From Tabrizicola sp. TH137 (GTDB taxonomy: Bacteria > Pseudomonadota > Alphaproteobacteria > Rhodobacterales > Rhodobacteraceae): DNA of 64,000 bases. Below are positions 19,029-26,967 of this stretch, piece by piece (the stretch's first letter is position 1; each line of letters opens with the position of its first letter). The stretch spans positions 186,001 through 250,000 of the forward strand of contig NZ_PKRQ01000004.1 in assembly GCF_002855575.1 (NCBI RefSeq), read 5' to 3'. The notes under the pieces are model-generated. The model did no database searches. It saw only the letters and a program-made list of their open reading frames with translations, and was not told the origin of the DNA. The translations under genes and the position numbers were made by a program.

Positions 19029-19562
19029 TTACTGGCAGCGCGTCTCGGCTTCCGTCATCGCGGCGGTAAAGCCCCGCAGGCTGAACGTGTCGCGCGTCTG
19101 CGTCCCGCGATCCGACCGCGCCGACAGCACCGCCGTCGTCCCCGCCTTCATCGCCGCCAGAAGCTGCGCATCGGCCTCGGGCGTGGCAGGCCAGGCCCAT
19201 TCGCCATCGGTGAACAGGTCATAGGAATTGCCGTCCACGTCGATCTGCACCGTCGAACCATTGGCAAAGGGATAGCCGCCGGTGAAGGAAATCTCGCCCG
19301 GCCGACCGGGGCGGAAGGTCACGAACAGCAGGATATCCCCCCGCCGCACCGAAACCGGCTGCCCGTCGCGGGTGTTGACCGTTTCCTTCGGGACGGTCAC
19401 CCCCCAGCATTCCTTCGGTTCCTCTTCGGTGAAGACGTTCCAGTCCGACGTCACCGCCACGCGGTTGTCGGATTCCTGCGCCACAGCCGCAAAAGGGGCC
19501 ACAAAAGCAAACGTTGACGCAATCAAAGCAGCGCCAGCGACGCGGCCGAACAGGGTGGTCAT
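19029..19562 (-). CDS. Invasion-associated locus B (IalB) family periplasmic protein
   Basis: The 177-residue secreted protein has a signal peptide (GAALIASTFAFVAPFAAVAQ) and the IalB-family core. That core starts with a W..F followed by ECWG, contains VSVRRGDILLFVTFRPG, and ends in GF..A..EAETRCQ. Two cysteines (ECWG and TRCQ) are placed to form a disulfide. IalB homologues are widespread in free-living alphaproteobacteria, so a role in invasion is not implied. The gene is monocistronic, divergent from asparaginase. Confidence 0.85.
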   Translation of the reverse strand: MTTLFGRVAGAALIASTFAFVAPFAAVAQESDNRVAVTSDWNVFTEEEPKECWGVTVPKETVNTRDGQPVSVRRGDILLFVTFRPGRPGEISFTGGYPFANGSTVQIDVDGNSYDLFTDGEWAWPATPEADAQLLAAMKAGTTAVLSARSDRGTQTRDTFSLRGFTAAMTEAETRCQ

Positions 19563-19743
19563 GGGGTCGGGCCTCCGCTTATGCCTCTCATCCGCCCACC
19601 GCCCTCGCTACCCTGCGGATAGACGGGCCTTTTCCTGTGGCGCGGACCTTGCCAACTCGATATCCCCTTGTAACCGATGAAGACCATTGCGCGAAAGCCC
19701 CATGGGCGACAATTCGCGCATCTGTGAGCGAGGAGTCCCCATC

Positions 19744-20766
19744 ATGGCCGCCCCCCATCCGATGCCCCATCCGATGCCCCATCCGATGATCGAGCTTTGG
19801 CGCGGCGGCCTTCTCGAAAGCACCCATTCCGGCCATGCCGTCATCTGCGATGAAAGCGGTGCCATCGTCGAAAGCTGGGGCGATCCCGCCGCCGTCATCT
19901 TTCCCCGCTCCTCCTGCAAGATGATCCAGGCCCTGCCCCTGCTCGAATCCGGCGCGGCCGAGGCGCATGGCCTCACCGACCGCCAGGTCGCGCTGGCCTG
20001 CGCAAGCCATCAAGGGGCGGCCATCCATACCGAGGCCGTCACCCGCTGGCTTGCCGATCTCGGCCTCTCCGACGCCGATCTGCGCTGCGGCGCGCATGAA
20101 CCCTATGACACGGCCGAGAGGAACCGCCTCATCAAGGCGGATGAAAAGCCCTGCCAGTGCCACAACAACTGCTCCGGCAAACATGCGGGCTTCCTCACCT
20201 TGAACCGCCACCTCAAGGCCGACCCCGAATATGTCGAGCTGGACCACCCCGTCCAGCGCGCCTCGAAACAGGCGCATGAAGAGGTGACGGGCGAAACCTC
20301 CCCCGGCCATGGCATCGACGGCTGCTCCGCCCCCAATTTCGCCACCTCCGTCCACGGCCTTGCCCGCGCCATGGCCCGCTTCGCCGCCGCCACCGGCACG
20401 GGCGACGCCCGCGACCGCGCCATGCACCGCCTGACCCGCGCCATGGGGCAATACCCGGAAATGGTCGCCGGCGAAGGCCGCGCCTGCACCGAACTCATGC
20501 GCGCGATGGAGGGGCGCGTGGCCATCAAGACCGGCGCCGAGGCCGTCTTCATCGCCATCATCCCCGAACGGAAGATGGGCATCGCCCTGAAAATCACCGA
20601 TGGCGGCACCCGCGGCGCCGAAGGCGCCATCACCGCCCTCCTTGCCCGTCTGGGCGTCCTCGACCCCAACCACCCCGCCGCGAAGAAAAGGCTGGATGCG
20701 GTGCAAAAGAACTGGCGCGGCCGCGAAACCGGCATCCTCCGCGCCGCAGCGGGGTTTCCCGGCTGA
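19744..20766 (+). CDS. L-asparaginase of the asparaginase II (PF06089, rhizobial) family
   Basis: The 340-residue enzyme resembles the Rhizobium etli-type asparaginase rather than E. coli AnsA/AnsB. The serine/lysine centre is FPRSSCKMIQ (near residues 53-62). A second conserved Ser is in CASHQG, and the cysteine cluster CQCHNNCSGKHAGF matches the metal-binding region of the family. It would hydrolyse asparagine to aspartate in the cytoplasm. The start ATG 19744 follows GAGGAG; an in-frame upstream ATG at 19687 is less likely. The first 15 residues contain a His-Pro-Met repeat from a 12-nt tandem repeat. A TTGCCA-N16-TAACCG promoter is possible at 19649. Confidence 0.87.
   Translation: MAAPHPMPHPMPHPMIELWRGGLLESTHSGHAVICDESGAIVESWGDPAAVIFPRSSCKMIQALPLLESGAAEAHGLTDRQVALACASHQGAAIHTEAVTRWLADLGLSDADLRCGAHEPYDTAERNRLIKADEKPCQCHNNCSGKHAGFLTLNRHLKADPEYVELDHPVQRASKQAHEEVTGETSPGHGIDGCSAPNFATSVHGLARAMARFAAATGTGDARDRAMHRLTRAMGQYPEMVAGEGRACTELMRAMEGRVAIKTGAEAVFIAIIPERKMGIALKITDGGTRGAEGAITALLARLGVLDPNHPAAKKRLDAVQKNWRGRETGILRAAAGFPG
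19753..19788 (+). repeat. Three tandem 12-nt repeats inside the asparaginase start
   Basis: CCCCATCCGATG is repeated three times without a mismatch, encoding Pro-His-Pro-Met units just after the start codon. Each added or lost unit keeps frame. One of the ATG codons could also serve as the start. Confidence 0.8.
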
Positions 20767-20785
20767 CCACGGCACAAAAGCCGAA

Positions 20786-20814
20786 AGGCCCCCGCCGCGC
20801 TTCGACGGGGGCCT
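20786..20814 (+). terminator. Terminator after asparaginase
   Basis: GGCCCCCG (20787-20794) pairs with CGGGGGCC (20806-20813), with A-T closing. The following sequence is only partly T-rich, so it may be a moderate terminator. Confidence 0.65.
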
Positions 20815-21003
20815 CCGATTGTGACAGACGCTCCGGACCCGGTGCTTGGTGGGGGCTGTGATACCGACCCCGTCGCGTCGTCTGACCCTGTTCTCGCCAA
20901 ACAAACGGGCGGAAATCGGATCGGATCAAGGAATCTTCGCGGTGTCTTCGCGGCAGGTCCAAGGCTACCCACAGCCTCGCATCACACACCCCTGCCCAGC
21001 GTC

Positions 21004-21031
21004 TTGATTTGCCGCGCCAAGGGGGTAATCT
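21004..21031 (+). promoter_or_regulatory. Promoter for the DUF2794 gene (near-leaderless)
   Basis: TTGATT (21004-21009), a 16-nt spacer and TAATCT (21026-21031) make a good sigma70-type promoter. The ATG is at 21040, so transcription would begin within a few bases of the start codon. Confidence 0.5.
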
Positions 21032-21039
21032 GGCCCCCC

Positions 21040-21387
21040 ATGTCGGTGACCCCGCCAACCCCTTTCCCCATATCCGACCGGCTGTCCGAACAGGTCAGCT
21101 TCGACCGGCATGAGCTTTCGACCATCCTCACCCTCTATGGCCGCATGGTCGCCCTGGGTGAATGGCGCGACTACGGCATCGCCTCGCTGCGCGATCTCGC
21201 CGTCTTCTCGGTCTTCCGCCGCACGGCGGAACATCCGCTCTACCGGATCGAGAAACGCCCCAAGCTCCGCGCCCGTCAGGGCATGTATGCCGTGGTCGGG
21301 ATGGACGGGCAGATCCTGAGGCGCGGCCATGACCTGTCCGCCGTGCTCAAGGTGCTGGAAAAGCGCCTGATCCGCCCGATCGACTGA
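21040..21387 (+). CDS. DUF2794 family protein
   Basis: The 115-residue protein contains the DUF2794 core: VSFDRHELSTILTLYGRMVALGEWRDYGI, then FRRTAEHPLYRIEKRPKLRARQGMYAVV (each read in shorter parts). The family is restricted largely to alphaproteobacteria and has no known function. The frame is open to 20821, but ATG 21040 gives the family N-terminus. No Shine-Dalgarno is seen, in keeping with the near-leaderless promoter. Confidence 0.85.
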   Translation: MSVTPPTPFPISDRLSEQVSFDRHELSTILTLYGRMVALGEWRDYGIASLRDLAVFSVFRRTAEHPLYRIEKRPKLRARQGMYAVVGMDGQILRRGHDLSAVLKVLEKRLIRPID

Positions 21388-21405
21388 CCCGCATCAGCCC
21401 CGCAA

Positions 21406-21591
21406 TCAGGGCTTCGCCACCGATTTCGTGCCCATCACCGTCGCCGGGCCGGGTTGCGGCGGGGTCCCGGCATCGGGCCAGGTCAGGTTCGGCAGATCAA
21501 AGACGATCCCGCCCCCGGCCAGCGCCGGACCGGACAGCATCGGCAGCGCCGCAAGCGACGCGATCAGGGCAAGGGGAAGCATCGGTTTCAT
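21406..21591 (-). CDS. Small secreted protein of unknown function
   Basis: The 61-residue product starts MKPMLPLALIASLAALPML and has a clear signal peptide ending near GPALAGGG. That leaves a mature peptide of about 35 residues rich in Pro and Gly. ATG 21591 follows AGGAG by 8 nt; an in-frame GTG at 21600 overlaps that site. I do not recognise the family. Two GAAC-N6-GTTC palindromes in its upstream region suggest tight repression. Confidence 0.65.
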   Translation of the reverse strand: MKPMLPLALIASLAALPMLSGPALAGGGIVFDLPNLTWPDAGTPPQPGPATVMGTKSVAKP

Positions 21592-21609
21592 TTGGCTCAC
21601 TCCTGAAAT

Positions 21610-21682
21610 GAACTGTTTCGTTCACTTCTCCAATATGGCCATCTGCCCTCCGATTTCAACCCCATTCTGAACCGTTCTGTTC
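21610..21682. promoter_or_regulatory. Pair of GAAC-N6-GTTC operators
   Basis: TGAACTGTTTCGTTCACTT (GAAC at 21610) and TGAACCGTTCTGTTCACTT (GAAC at 21669) are near-identical palindromes 59 bp apart. They sit upstream of the small secreted protein on the minus strand. Their form is typical of TetR-family operators, but no tetR gene is adjacent. Confidence 0.6.
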
Positions 21683-21720
21683 ACTTTTTCGCCTTGCGCC
21701 CCCGGCGGCTCACGCTAATC

Positions 21721-21733
21721 TAGAATCATTCTA
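21721..21733 (+). promoter_or_regulatory. Irr-type iron control element upstream of mbfA
   Basis: TAGAATCATTCTA is a perfect TAGAA-N3-TTCTA palindrome, 18 nt before the mbfA ATG. It matches the core of the rhizobial ICE motif bound by Irr (TTTAGAA-N3-TTCTAAA). mbfA is an Irr-regulated gene in Agrobacterium and Bradyrhizobium. Confidence 0.7.
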
Positions 21734-21751
21734 ATTCTAAACGGTGCCCCC

Positions 21752-22729
21752 ATGATCCCCGGCCTCTCCACCCGTCGCCGCTTTTCCGATCTCTCCGAAC
21801 AGGAAATCCTCGCCCTCGCCATCTCCTCCGAGGAAGATGACAGCCGCATCTACCGCTCCTATGCCGAAAGGCTGCGCGGCGAATTCCCCGCCTCCGCCGC
21901 CATCTTCGATGGCATGGCGGCCGAGGAAGACCAGCACCGCCAGCGCCTGATCGACCTCCACCGCAGCCGCTTCGGCGAGGTCATCCCCCTGATCCGCCGC
22001 GAACATGTGGCAGGCCATTACGCGCGCAAACCCGTCTGGCTCACCCATAACCTGCCCCTCGACACGATCCGGGGCGAAGCGGCAGCGATGGAGCAAGAGG
22101 CGCAGCGCTTCTACACCCGCGCCGCCCAATCCACGACCGATGCCGCCACGCGCAAGCTTCTGGGCGACCTCGCCGCCGCCGAGGCGGGCCATGAACGCAA
22201 GGCGGGCGAACTGGCCGACAAACACCTGACGGACGAGGCGAAATCCGAAGAGGATTTCACCGCCCGCCGCCAGTTCATCCTGACCTGGGTGCAGCCGGGC
22301 CTTGCCGGGCTGATGGATGGCTCCGTCTCCACCCTCGCCCCGATCTTCGCCACCGCCTTCGCCACCCAGGACACCTGGACGACCTTCCTCGTCGGCACCG
22401 CCGCCTCCGTCGGCGCGGGCATCTCCATGGGCTTCACCGAGGCCGCACATGATGACGGCGTCCTTTCCGGGCGCGGCAGCCCCTGGAAACGCGGCCTCGC
22501 CTCGGGCGTGATGACGACGCTGGGCGGCATGGGCCATGCCCTGCCCTATCTCATCCCCGATTTCTGGACGGCGACCACCATCGCCATCCTCGTCGTCTTC
22601 GTCGAACTCTGGGCCATCGCCTGGATCCAGAACCGCTTCATGGAAACCCCCTTCCTCCGCGCGGCCTTGCAGGTTGTCCTCGGCGGTGCTCTGGTCTTCG
22701 CCGCAGGGGCATTGATCGGGGGGGGCTGA
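21752..22729 (+). CDS. mbfA: Membrane-bound ferritin A, iron exporter
   Basis: The 325-residue protein joins an N-terminal ferritin-like (erythrin) domain to a VIT1/CCC1-type membrane domain. The first domain, about residues 1-165, has the iron ligands in SSEEDDSRIYRSYAERL, MAAEEDQHRQRL, EQEAQRFY and AEAGHERK. The membrane domain starts near LTWVQPGLAGLMDGSVSTL and has about five helices. MbfA exports iron across the inner membrane and protects against iron plus peroxide stress. An Irr-type box precedes it. The nitroreductase gene starts one base after its stop. Confidence 0.92.
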   Translation: MIPGLSTRRRFSDLSEQEILALAISSEEDDSRIYRSYAERLRGEFPASAAIFDGMAAEEDQHRQRLIDLHRSRFGEVIPLIRREHVAGHYARKPVWLTHNLPLDTIRGEAAAMEQEAQRFYTRAAQSTTDAATRKLLGDLAAAEAGHERKAGELADKHLTDEAKSEEDFTARRQFILTWVQPGLAGLMDGSVSTLAPIFATAFATQDTWTTFLVGTAASVGAGISMGFTEAAHDDGVLSGRGSPWKRGLASGVMTTLGGMGHALPYLIPDFWTATTIAILVVFVELWAIAWIQNRFMETPFLRAALQVVLGGALVFAAGALIGGG

Positions 22730-22730
22730 C

Positions 22731-23435
22731 ATGTATCGCAAGGGCGAGGTGAGATATGAACCGCTCCCCCTGCCCGACCGCGTGCAGAAACCCGATGACC
22801 GGGCGCTGGCCGATGCGCAGTCCTTCCTCGACTACATGAAGAAACGCCATTCCGTCCGCCAGTTCTCCACCCGCCCCGTCCCGCAGGCCGTGATCGAAAC
22901 CTGCATCGCCACCGCCGGCACCGCGCCCTCGGGCGCGAACCACCAGCCCTGGCACTTCGTGGCCGTCTCCGACCCCGCGCTGAAGGCCCGCATCCGGGAC
23001 GGGGCCGAGGAAGAGGAACGCGCCTTCTATTCCGGCGCGGCGGGCGATGAATGGCTCGCCGCGCTGGAACCGATCGGCACCGGCGTCTCGAAACCCCATC
23101 TCACCGATGCGCCCTGGCTGATCGTGGTCTTCGCCCAGCGCTATGGCCTCACCGAAGACGGCACCCGCTACAAGAACTACTACGTCCCCGAAAGCGTGGG
23201 GCTCGCCACCGGCTTCCTCATCGCTGCGCTGCATCACGCCGGGCTCGTCTGCCTCGAACACACGCCCAATCCGATGAAATTCCTCGGCCCCCTGCTCGGC
23301 CGTCCCGATCACGAGAAACCGGTGATGATCCTGCCCGTCGGCTGGCCCGCCGCGGATGCGACAGTCCCCGCCGTGGCCAAGCGGAAAAAGCCCCTCGCCG
23401 CGATCCTGACGGTTTTCCCGGAAGGCGGTTTGTGA
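22731..23435 (+). CDS. Nitroreductase family flavoprotein
   Basis: The 234-residue protein has the nitroreductase FMN-binding pattern: KKRHSVRQFSTRPVP, TAPSGANHQPWHFVAV, and the C-terminal IILPVGWP-like MILPVGWPAADATVP. The long N-terminal arm and NYYVPESVGLATGFLIAAL resemble the iodotyrosine-deiodinase-like branch. It follows mbfA with one base between stop and start, so it is probably under the same iron control. Substrate unknown. Confidence 0.85.
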   Translation: MYRKGEVRYEPLPLPDRVQKPDDRALADAQSFLDYMKKRHSVRQFSTRPVPQAVIETCIATAGTAPSGANHQPWHFVAVSDPALKARIRDGAEEEERAFYSGAAGDEWLAALEPIGTGVSKPHLTDAPWLIVVFAQRYGLTEDGTRYKNYYVPESVGLATGFLIAALHHAGLVCLEHTPNPMKFLGPLLGRPDHEKPVMILPVGWPAADATVPAVAKRKKPLAAILTVFPEGGL

Positions 23436-23554
23436 CGCACAAACCGAAGCGGAATTTGACGCAAATTCCGCCCCCCGGCCTGCCGCTTCCCAGCCTGCCG
23501 CTTCCCAGCGATTTCTGCGCCAGAAATCGCCGCGAAATCCGCGTCAGATTTCGC
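23426..23554. repeat. Cluster of four perfect hairpins and a 15-bp tandem repeat
   Basis: Four inverted repeats follow each other: CGGTTTGTG (23426-23446, spanning the nitroreductase stop), GCGGAATTTG (23449-23471), GCGATTTCTG (23508-23530) and GCGAAATC (23532-23554). The first three have a 3-nt loop. Between the second and third is an exact 15-bp tandem repeat, CCTGCCGCTTCCCAG (23479-23508). They form the 3' boundary of the mbfA unit. Confidence 0.75.
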
Positions 23555-23650
23555 CCCCACCGCGCACCCGCCCATCCAACCTGTGCGGCTGCGCACCCTT
23601 AACCACGAATCCGCCCGCCACCCTGCCCGGATTTGTATGTACACTTTGCT

Positions 23651-23680
23651 GCACAGAATGCGGCACAGGATCCGGCACAG
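23651..23680. repeat. 12-nt iterons GCACAGgatccg (locus 1)
   Basis: GCACAG recurs at 23651, 23663 and 23675 with exact 12-nt spacing. The same unit, with the same GATCCG variant, recurs at 60633-60674 ahead of phnC. Here it lies between convergent genes. Confidence 0.6.
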
Positions 23681-23690
23681 CCTCTGACGG

Positions 23691-24335
23691 CTAAACCCCC
23701 AGAATCCCCGGCAATTCCGCCATGTCGTTAAACAACACGGCCCCCTCCGCCGCCAGCGCCGGATGCGCCCCTCTCGGCGCATAGCCGAAACAGCGCATCC
23801 CCGCCGCCCGCGCCGCCCGCGCCCCTGCCGGGCTGTCCTCCACCACCACGCAGTCCGCCGCCGGAACCCCCAACCGCTCCGCCGCATGCAGGAACAGATC
23901 GGGCGCGGGCTTCGGCCGCCCCAGCGCCTGCCCGGAATACAGATGCCCCCGGAACCGCCCGATCAGCCCATGCTGGCCCAGCGTGATCTGCATCTTCTCG
24001 GGCGTCCCGTTCGACCCCATCGCAAAGGGAATCCCTGCGGAATCAAGGGCATCCAGCACATCCACGATGCCCGAAATCAACGGCACCGACGCCCGCAGCA
24101 TCGCATACATCCGCTCGTAGAACTCCGCGACCCAGTCCTCCGGCAGCCGCGCCCCATTGGCCCGGGCCTTCTCGGCCACCGTCTCCACCGTGCCGCCGAT
24201 ATAGCCCGCCTCCAAAGCCTCCAGCGTCATCGGCAGGCCATATCGCTCCAGATCGTCGCGGATCATCACAAGCGTCGGATGCTCGCTGTCCACCACCACA
24301 CCGTCACAATCGAAGATCACCGCACCCGGTTTCAT
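23691..24335 (-). CDS. HAD-superfamily hydrolase (beta-phosphoglucomutase-like)
   Basis: The 214-residue protein has HAD motif I DCDGVVVDSEHP, motif II FAMGSNGTP, motif III Lys in LGRPKPAPDLFLHAAERLG and motif IV VVVEDSPAGARAARAAGM. The helical cap after motif I is of the beta-phosphoglucomutase/GPH type. It likely dephosphorylates a small phosphometabolite. Its start overlaps the rsmD stop by 4 nt. Confidence 0.86.
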   Translation of the reverse strand: MKPGAVIFDCDGVVVDSEHPTLVMIRDDLERYGLPMTLEALEAGYIGGTVETVAEKARANGARLPEDWVAEFYERMYAMLRASVPLISGIVDVLDALDSAGIPFAMGSNGTPEKMQITLGQHGLIGRFRGHLYSGQALGRPKPAPDLFLHAAERLGVPAADCVVVEDSPAGARAARAAGMRCFGYAPRGAHPALAAEGAVLFNDMAELPGILGV

Positions 24336-24895
24336 TCCCCCGCCCTCAGCAGCGTCACCAGCGTATCGCCATACCGTCTTTGGTCCAGCATTTCAAAGCC
24401 TTGCGGGATCACCGGCGCCGCCCCATCTTCCCAGACGACCAGCCCGCCGGGCCCGATCCACCCCCCCTCGGCACAGGAGGCCAGCGCCTTCTCCCCCAGC
24501 CCCTTGCCATAGGGCGGGTCCAGGAAAACCAGCGCATAACCCTCCCCCCGGTTCGGCCCCATCCGCGTCGCATCCCGCCGCCAGACATCCGTCACGCCCA
24601 TCGCCCGCATCAGTTCGATGTTCCGCCTGAGCAGCGCCCGCGCCGCCGCCCCGTCATCGACAAAGGCCGCCCGCGCCGCCCCGCGCGAGATCGCCTCCAA
24701 CCCCAGCGCCCCCGTCCCGGCAAACAGGTCCAGCACCCGCGCGCCCGTGACAGGATCGCCATAACCGCCATTTATCAACAGGTTGAAGATCGCCTCCCGC
24801 ACCCGGTCGGAGGTGGGCCGCAGATGCGCCTTGGCATCCCCTTCGCCCACCGGCGCCAGATGCAGCCCCCGGAACTGGCCGCCGATGATCCTCAT
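24332..24895 (-). CDS. rsmD: 16S rRNA (guanine966-N2)-methyltransferase
   Basis: The 187-residue SAM enzyme has MRIIGGQFRGLHL, RPTSDRVREAIFN, LDLFAGTGALGLEA and the catalytic LDPPYGKG. It methylates G966 of 16S rRNA during 30S assembly. It is followed, with a 4-nt overlap, by the HAD hydrolase, and preceded by the flavoprotein 13 nt upstream on the same strand. Confidence 0.93.
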   Translation of the reverse strand: MRIIGGQFRGLHLAPVGEGDAKAHLRPTSDRVREAIFNLLINGGYGDPVTGARVLDLFAGTGALGLEAISRGAARAAFVDDGAAARALLRRNIELMRAMGVTDVWRRDATRMGPNRGEGYALVFLDPPYGKGLGEKALASCAEGGWIGPGGLVVWEDGAAPVIPQGFEMLDQRRYGDTLVTLLRAGE

Positions 24896-24908
24896 GCGCC
24901 CGCCTTCG

Positions 24909-26117
24909 TCATGCCTTCAGCAGCGCCTTCATGTCCGTCGCCGGGTCCGCCACCACCTCGGGCTTCGGCGATTTCCCCATCTCGATCAACCGCTTGCCCA
25001 CCATATAGGCGCGGCTGTCATTCATCGCATCCACCGCCAGCAGCGCCTCCCCGCGGTAATACCAGAAGGACACAGCGCCCCCCTCGCCGGGCCGCGTGAC
25101 GATCCGGTCATAGCCCGTATTCAGCCCCGCGATCTGCAACTTGCAATCGTACTGATCCGACCAGAACCACGGACGCGCCTCGTAAGGCCTTGCCGCACCG
25201 CAGATATTTTCCGCCACCGCCTCGGCCATGTCGATGGCATTCCCCACCGATTCCAGCCGCAGCCGCCCGCCCTTCCACGGAAAGGACGCGCAATCCCCCG
25301 CCGCCCAGACATGCGGGGCCGAGGTCCGCCCCTGGTCATCGCAGGCAATCCCGTTCTCCACCGCGATCCCCGCCGCCTCGGCCAAAGCCGTCGCCGGCAC
25401 GATCCCCACCCCCGCGATCACGAAATCGGCCGGCAGCTCCCGCCCATCCGACAGGCGCACCCCCGTCACCCGGCCCTCGCCCAAAAGGCGCTCAAGCCCC
25501 GTGGATTCAAGGATTTTCACCCCCCGCGCCCCGTGCAGCGCGCGGAAGTAATCCGATGTCTCCGGCGCCGCCACACGTTGCAGGATGCGCGGCGCCATCT
25601 CCAGCACCGTCACGTCAAGGCCCAGCTTGGCCCCCACTGCCGCCGCTTCCAGCCCGATATAACCGCCCCCCACGATCACCAGCCGCCGCCCCGGCGCGAA
25701 CTCCCCCCGCATCGCATCCACATCGGCCAGTGTCCGCACGGTATAGACCCCGCCCAGATCGCCCCCCACCGCCGCAGGCAACCGCCGCGGCACCGACCCC
25801 GTGGTCAGCACCAGCTCGTCATATCCCAGAACCTCGCCGCCCACCGTCACCGTCCGCGCGCCCGTGTCGATCCGCTCGACCTTCGCCCCCAGCCGCAGCG
25901 CAATCCCTTGTTCTGCATAGAATTCCGCCGACCGCAGCCAGAGCCGCTCCTCCTCCATCTCGCCCAGAAGATAGGCCTTGGACAAAGGCGGCCGCTGATA
26001 GGGCGGCGCGGGCTCCTCGCCGATGATCGTGACGTCACCCGCAAAACCCAGCGCCCGCAGCTTCGCCGCACAGGCGGCCCCCGCCTGCCCTGCCCCCACG
26101 ATCACCACATGCGCCAT
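24909..26117 (-). CDS. FAD-dependent ferredoxin/rubredoxin-type reductase
   Basis: The 402-residue protein is a pyridine nucleotide-disulfide-type flavoprotein of the ferredoxin-NAD reductase group found with P450 and Rieske systems. FAD site IVGAGQAGAACAAKLRALG is at the N-terminus, the NAD site VIVGGGYIGLEAAAVGAKLG in the middle, and VWAAGDCASFPW follows. A C-terminal reductase domain ends WFWSDQYDCKLQIAGLN. ATG 26117 is preceded by GGGGGACGGG; the longer frame to 26585 is antisense to prx. The partner ferredoxin is not encoded nearby. Confidence 0.86.
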   Translation of the reverse strand: MAHVVIVGAGQAGAACAAKLRALGFAGDVTIIGEEPAPPYQRPPLSKAYLLGEMEEERLWLRSAEFYAEQGIALRLGAKVERIDTGARTVTVGGEVLGYDELVLTTGSVPRRLPAAVGGDLGGVYTVRTLADVDAMRGEFAPGRRLVIVGGGYIGLEAAAVGAKLGLDVTVLEMAPRILQRVAAPETSDYFRALHGARGVKILESTGLERLLGEGRVTGVRLSDGRELPADFVIAGVGIVPATALAEAAGIAVENGIACDDQGRTSAPHVWAAGDCASFPWKGGRLRLESVGNAIDMAEAVAENICGAARPYEARPWFWSDQYDCKLQIAGLNTGYDRIVTRPGEGGAVSFWYYRGEALLAVDAMNDSRAYMVGKRLIEMGKSPKPEVVADPATDMKALLKA

Positions 26118-26205
26118 CGCCCGTCCCCCGTTTCCATCTGGCCGAAGCCCGGGCCGGACCCTATATCCCTGCCTCAGTGAAACGCAACGACGCGAGGGAC
26201 GAAGA

Positions 26206-26694
26206 ATGACGATTTCCGTAGGCCAGCCGCTGCCCGAAGCCACGCTCATCCGCATGGGCGAAGGCGGGGCCGAAGCCATTTCCGTGGCCGACCGCACCAA
26301 GGGCCGCAAGGTCGTGATCTTCGCCGTCCCCGGCGCCTTCACTCCCACCTGCCATTCCGCCCATGTCCCCAGCTTCATCCGCACCAAGGATGGCTTCGCC
26401 GCCAAGGGCGTGGATGAAATCATCTGCGTCTCGGTCAACGATCCCTTCGTGATGAAGGCCTGGGGCGAAGCCACCGGCGCCACCGCCGCCGGCCTCACCC
26501 TGCTGGCCGATGCCGATAGCAGCTTCACCAAGGCGATGGGCCTCGCCTTCGACGCGCCCCCGGTCGGCCTGCTGGCCCGGTCCAAGCGTTACGCGCTCTA
26601 TGCCGAAGACGGCGTGGTCAAGGCGCTGCATCTCGAGGAAAGCCCCGGCACCTGCGAAATCTCGGGCGGCGAGGCCTTGCTGAAGGCAATCTGA
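26206..26694 (+). CDS. Peroxiredoxin, Prx5/glutaredoxin-dependent type
   Basis: The 162-residue protein has the Prx5 catalytic motif VPGAFTPTCHSAHVP (peroxidatic Cys near residue 49) and a second Cys near the end (SPGTCEISGG), matching atypical 2-Cys or glutaredoxin-dependent Prx5. It reduces peroxides with thiol cofactors. ATG 26206 follows GAGGGA. It is divergent from the flavoprotein. Confidence 0.9.
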   Translation: MTISVGQPLPEATLIRMGEGGAEAISVADRTKGRKVVIFAVPGAFTPTCHSAHVPSFIRTKDGFAAKGVDEIICVSVNDPFVMKAWGEATGATAAGLTLLADADSSFTKAMGLAFDAPPVGLLARSKRYALYAEDGVVKALHLEESPGTCEISGGEALLKAI

Positions 26695-26758
26695 CGGATC
26701 GGGTGGGGTCGACCCCCACCCTTCCCCGGGCCGCATGGCGGGATGAACCCTGCCCTTT

Positions 26759-26852
26759 CACCTTGGCCCAAATACTCATCTTCCCGGCCATTCCCATAGC
26801 GGCGGGCAGGAAACCGGGCACATAGCCGTAGGATGGGCCATCCGGCCCATCC
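26759..26852. repeat. Composite repeat: CTTGGCCCAAATACTCA core plus GTAGG palindrome
   Basis: The core at 26759-26778 is followed about 52 bp later by GGATGGGCC (26831-26839) pairing with GGCCCATCC (26844-26852), preceded by GTA. This mirrors the order at 14108-14201. It lies in the 273-bp gap between prx and the transglycosylase; nothing else was seen there. Confidence 0.7.
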
Positions 26853-26967
26853 CCCAATGCCGCCCGGCGCGCTTCCGCCACCGCACCGGGCCCGCCCTCT
26901 GGCCTCCTTGTCTGCCGCCCGCTCCGGCGTCACACTTCCCCGAAAACCGGACTGGAACGAGCAACCC

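Noticed and set aside
20821-21039. An N-terminal extension of the DUF2794 gene in the same frame
   Set aside because: The codons cover the asparaginase terminator region and the promoter, and the peptide is unlike the family.
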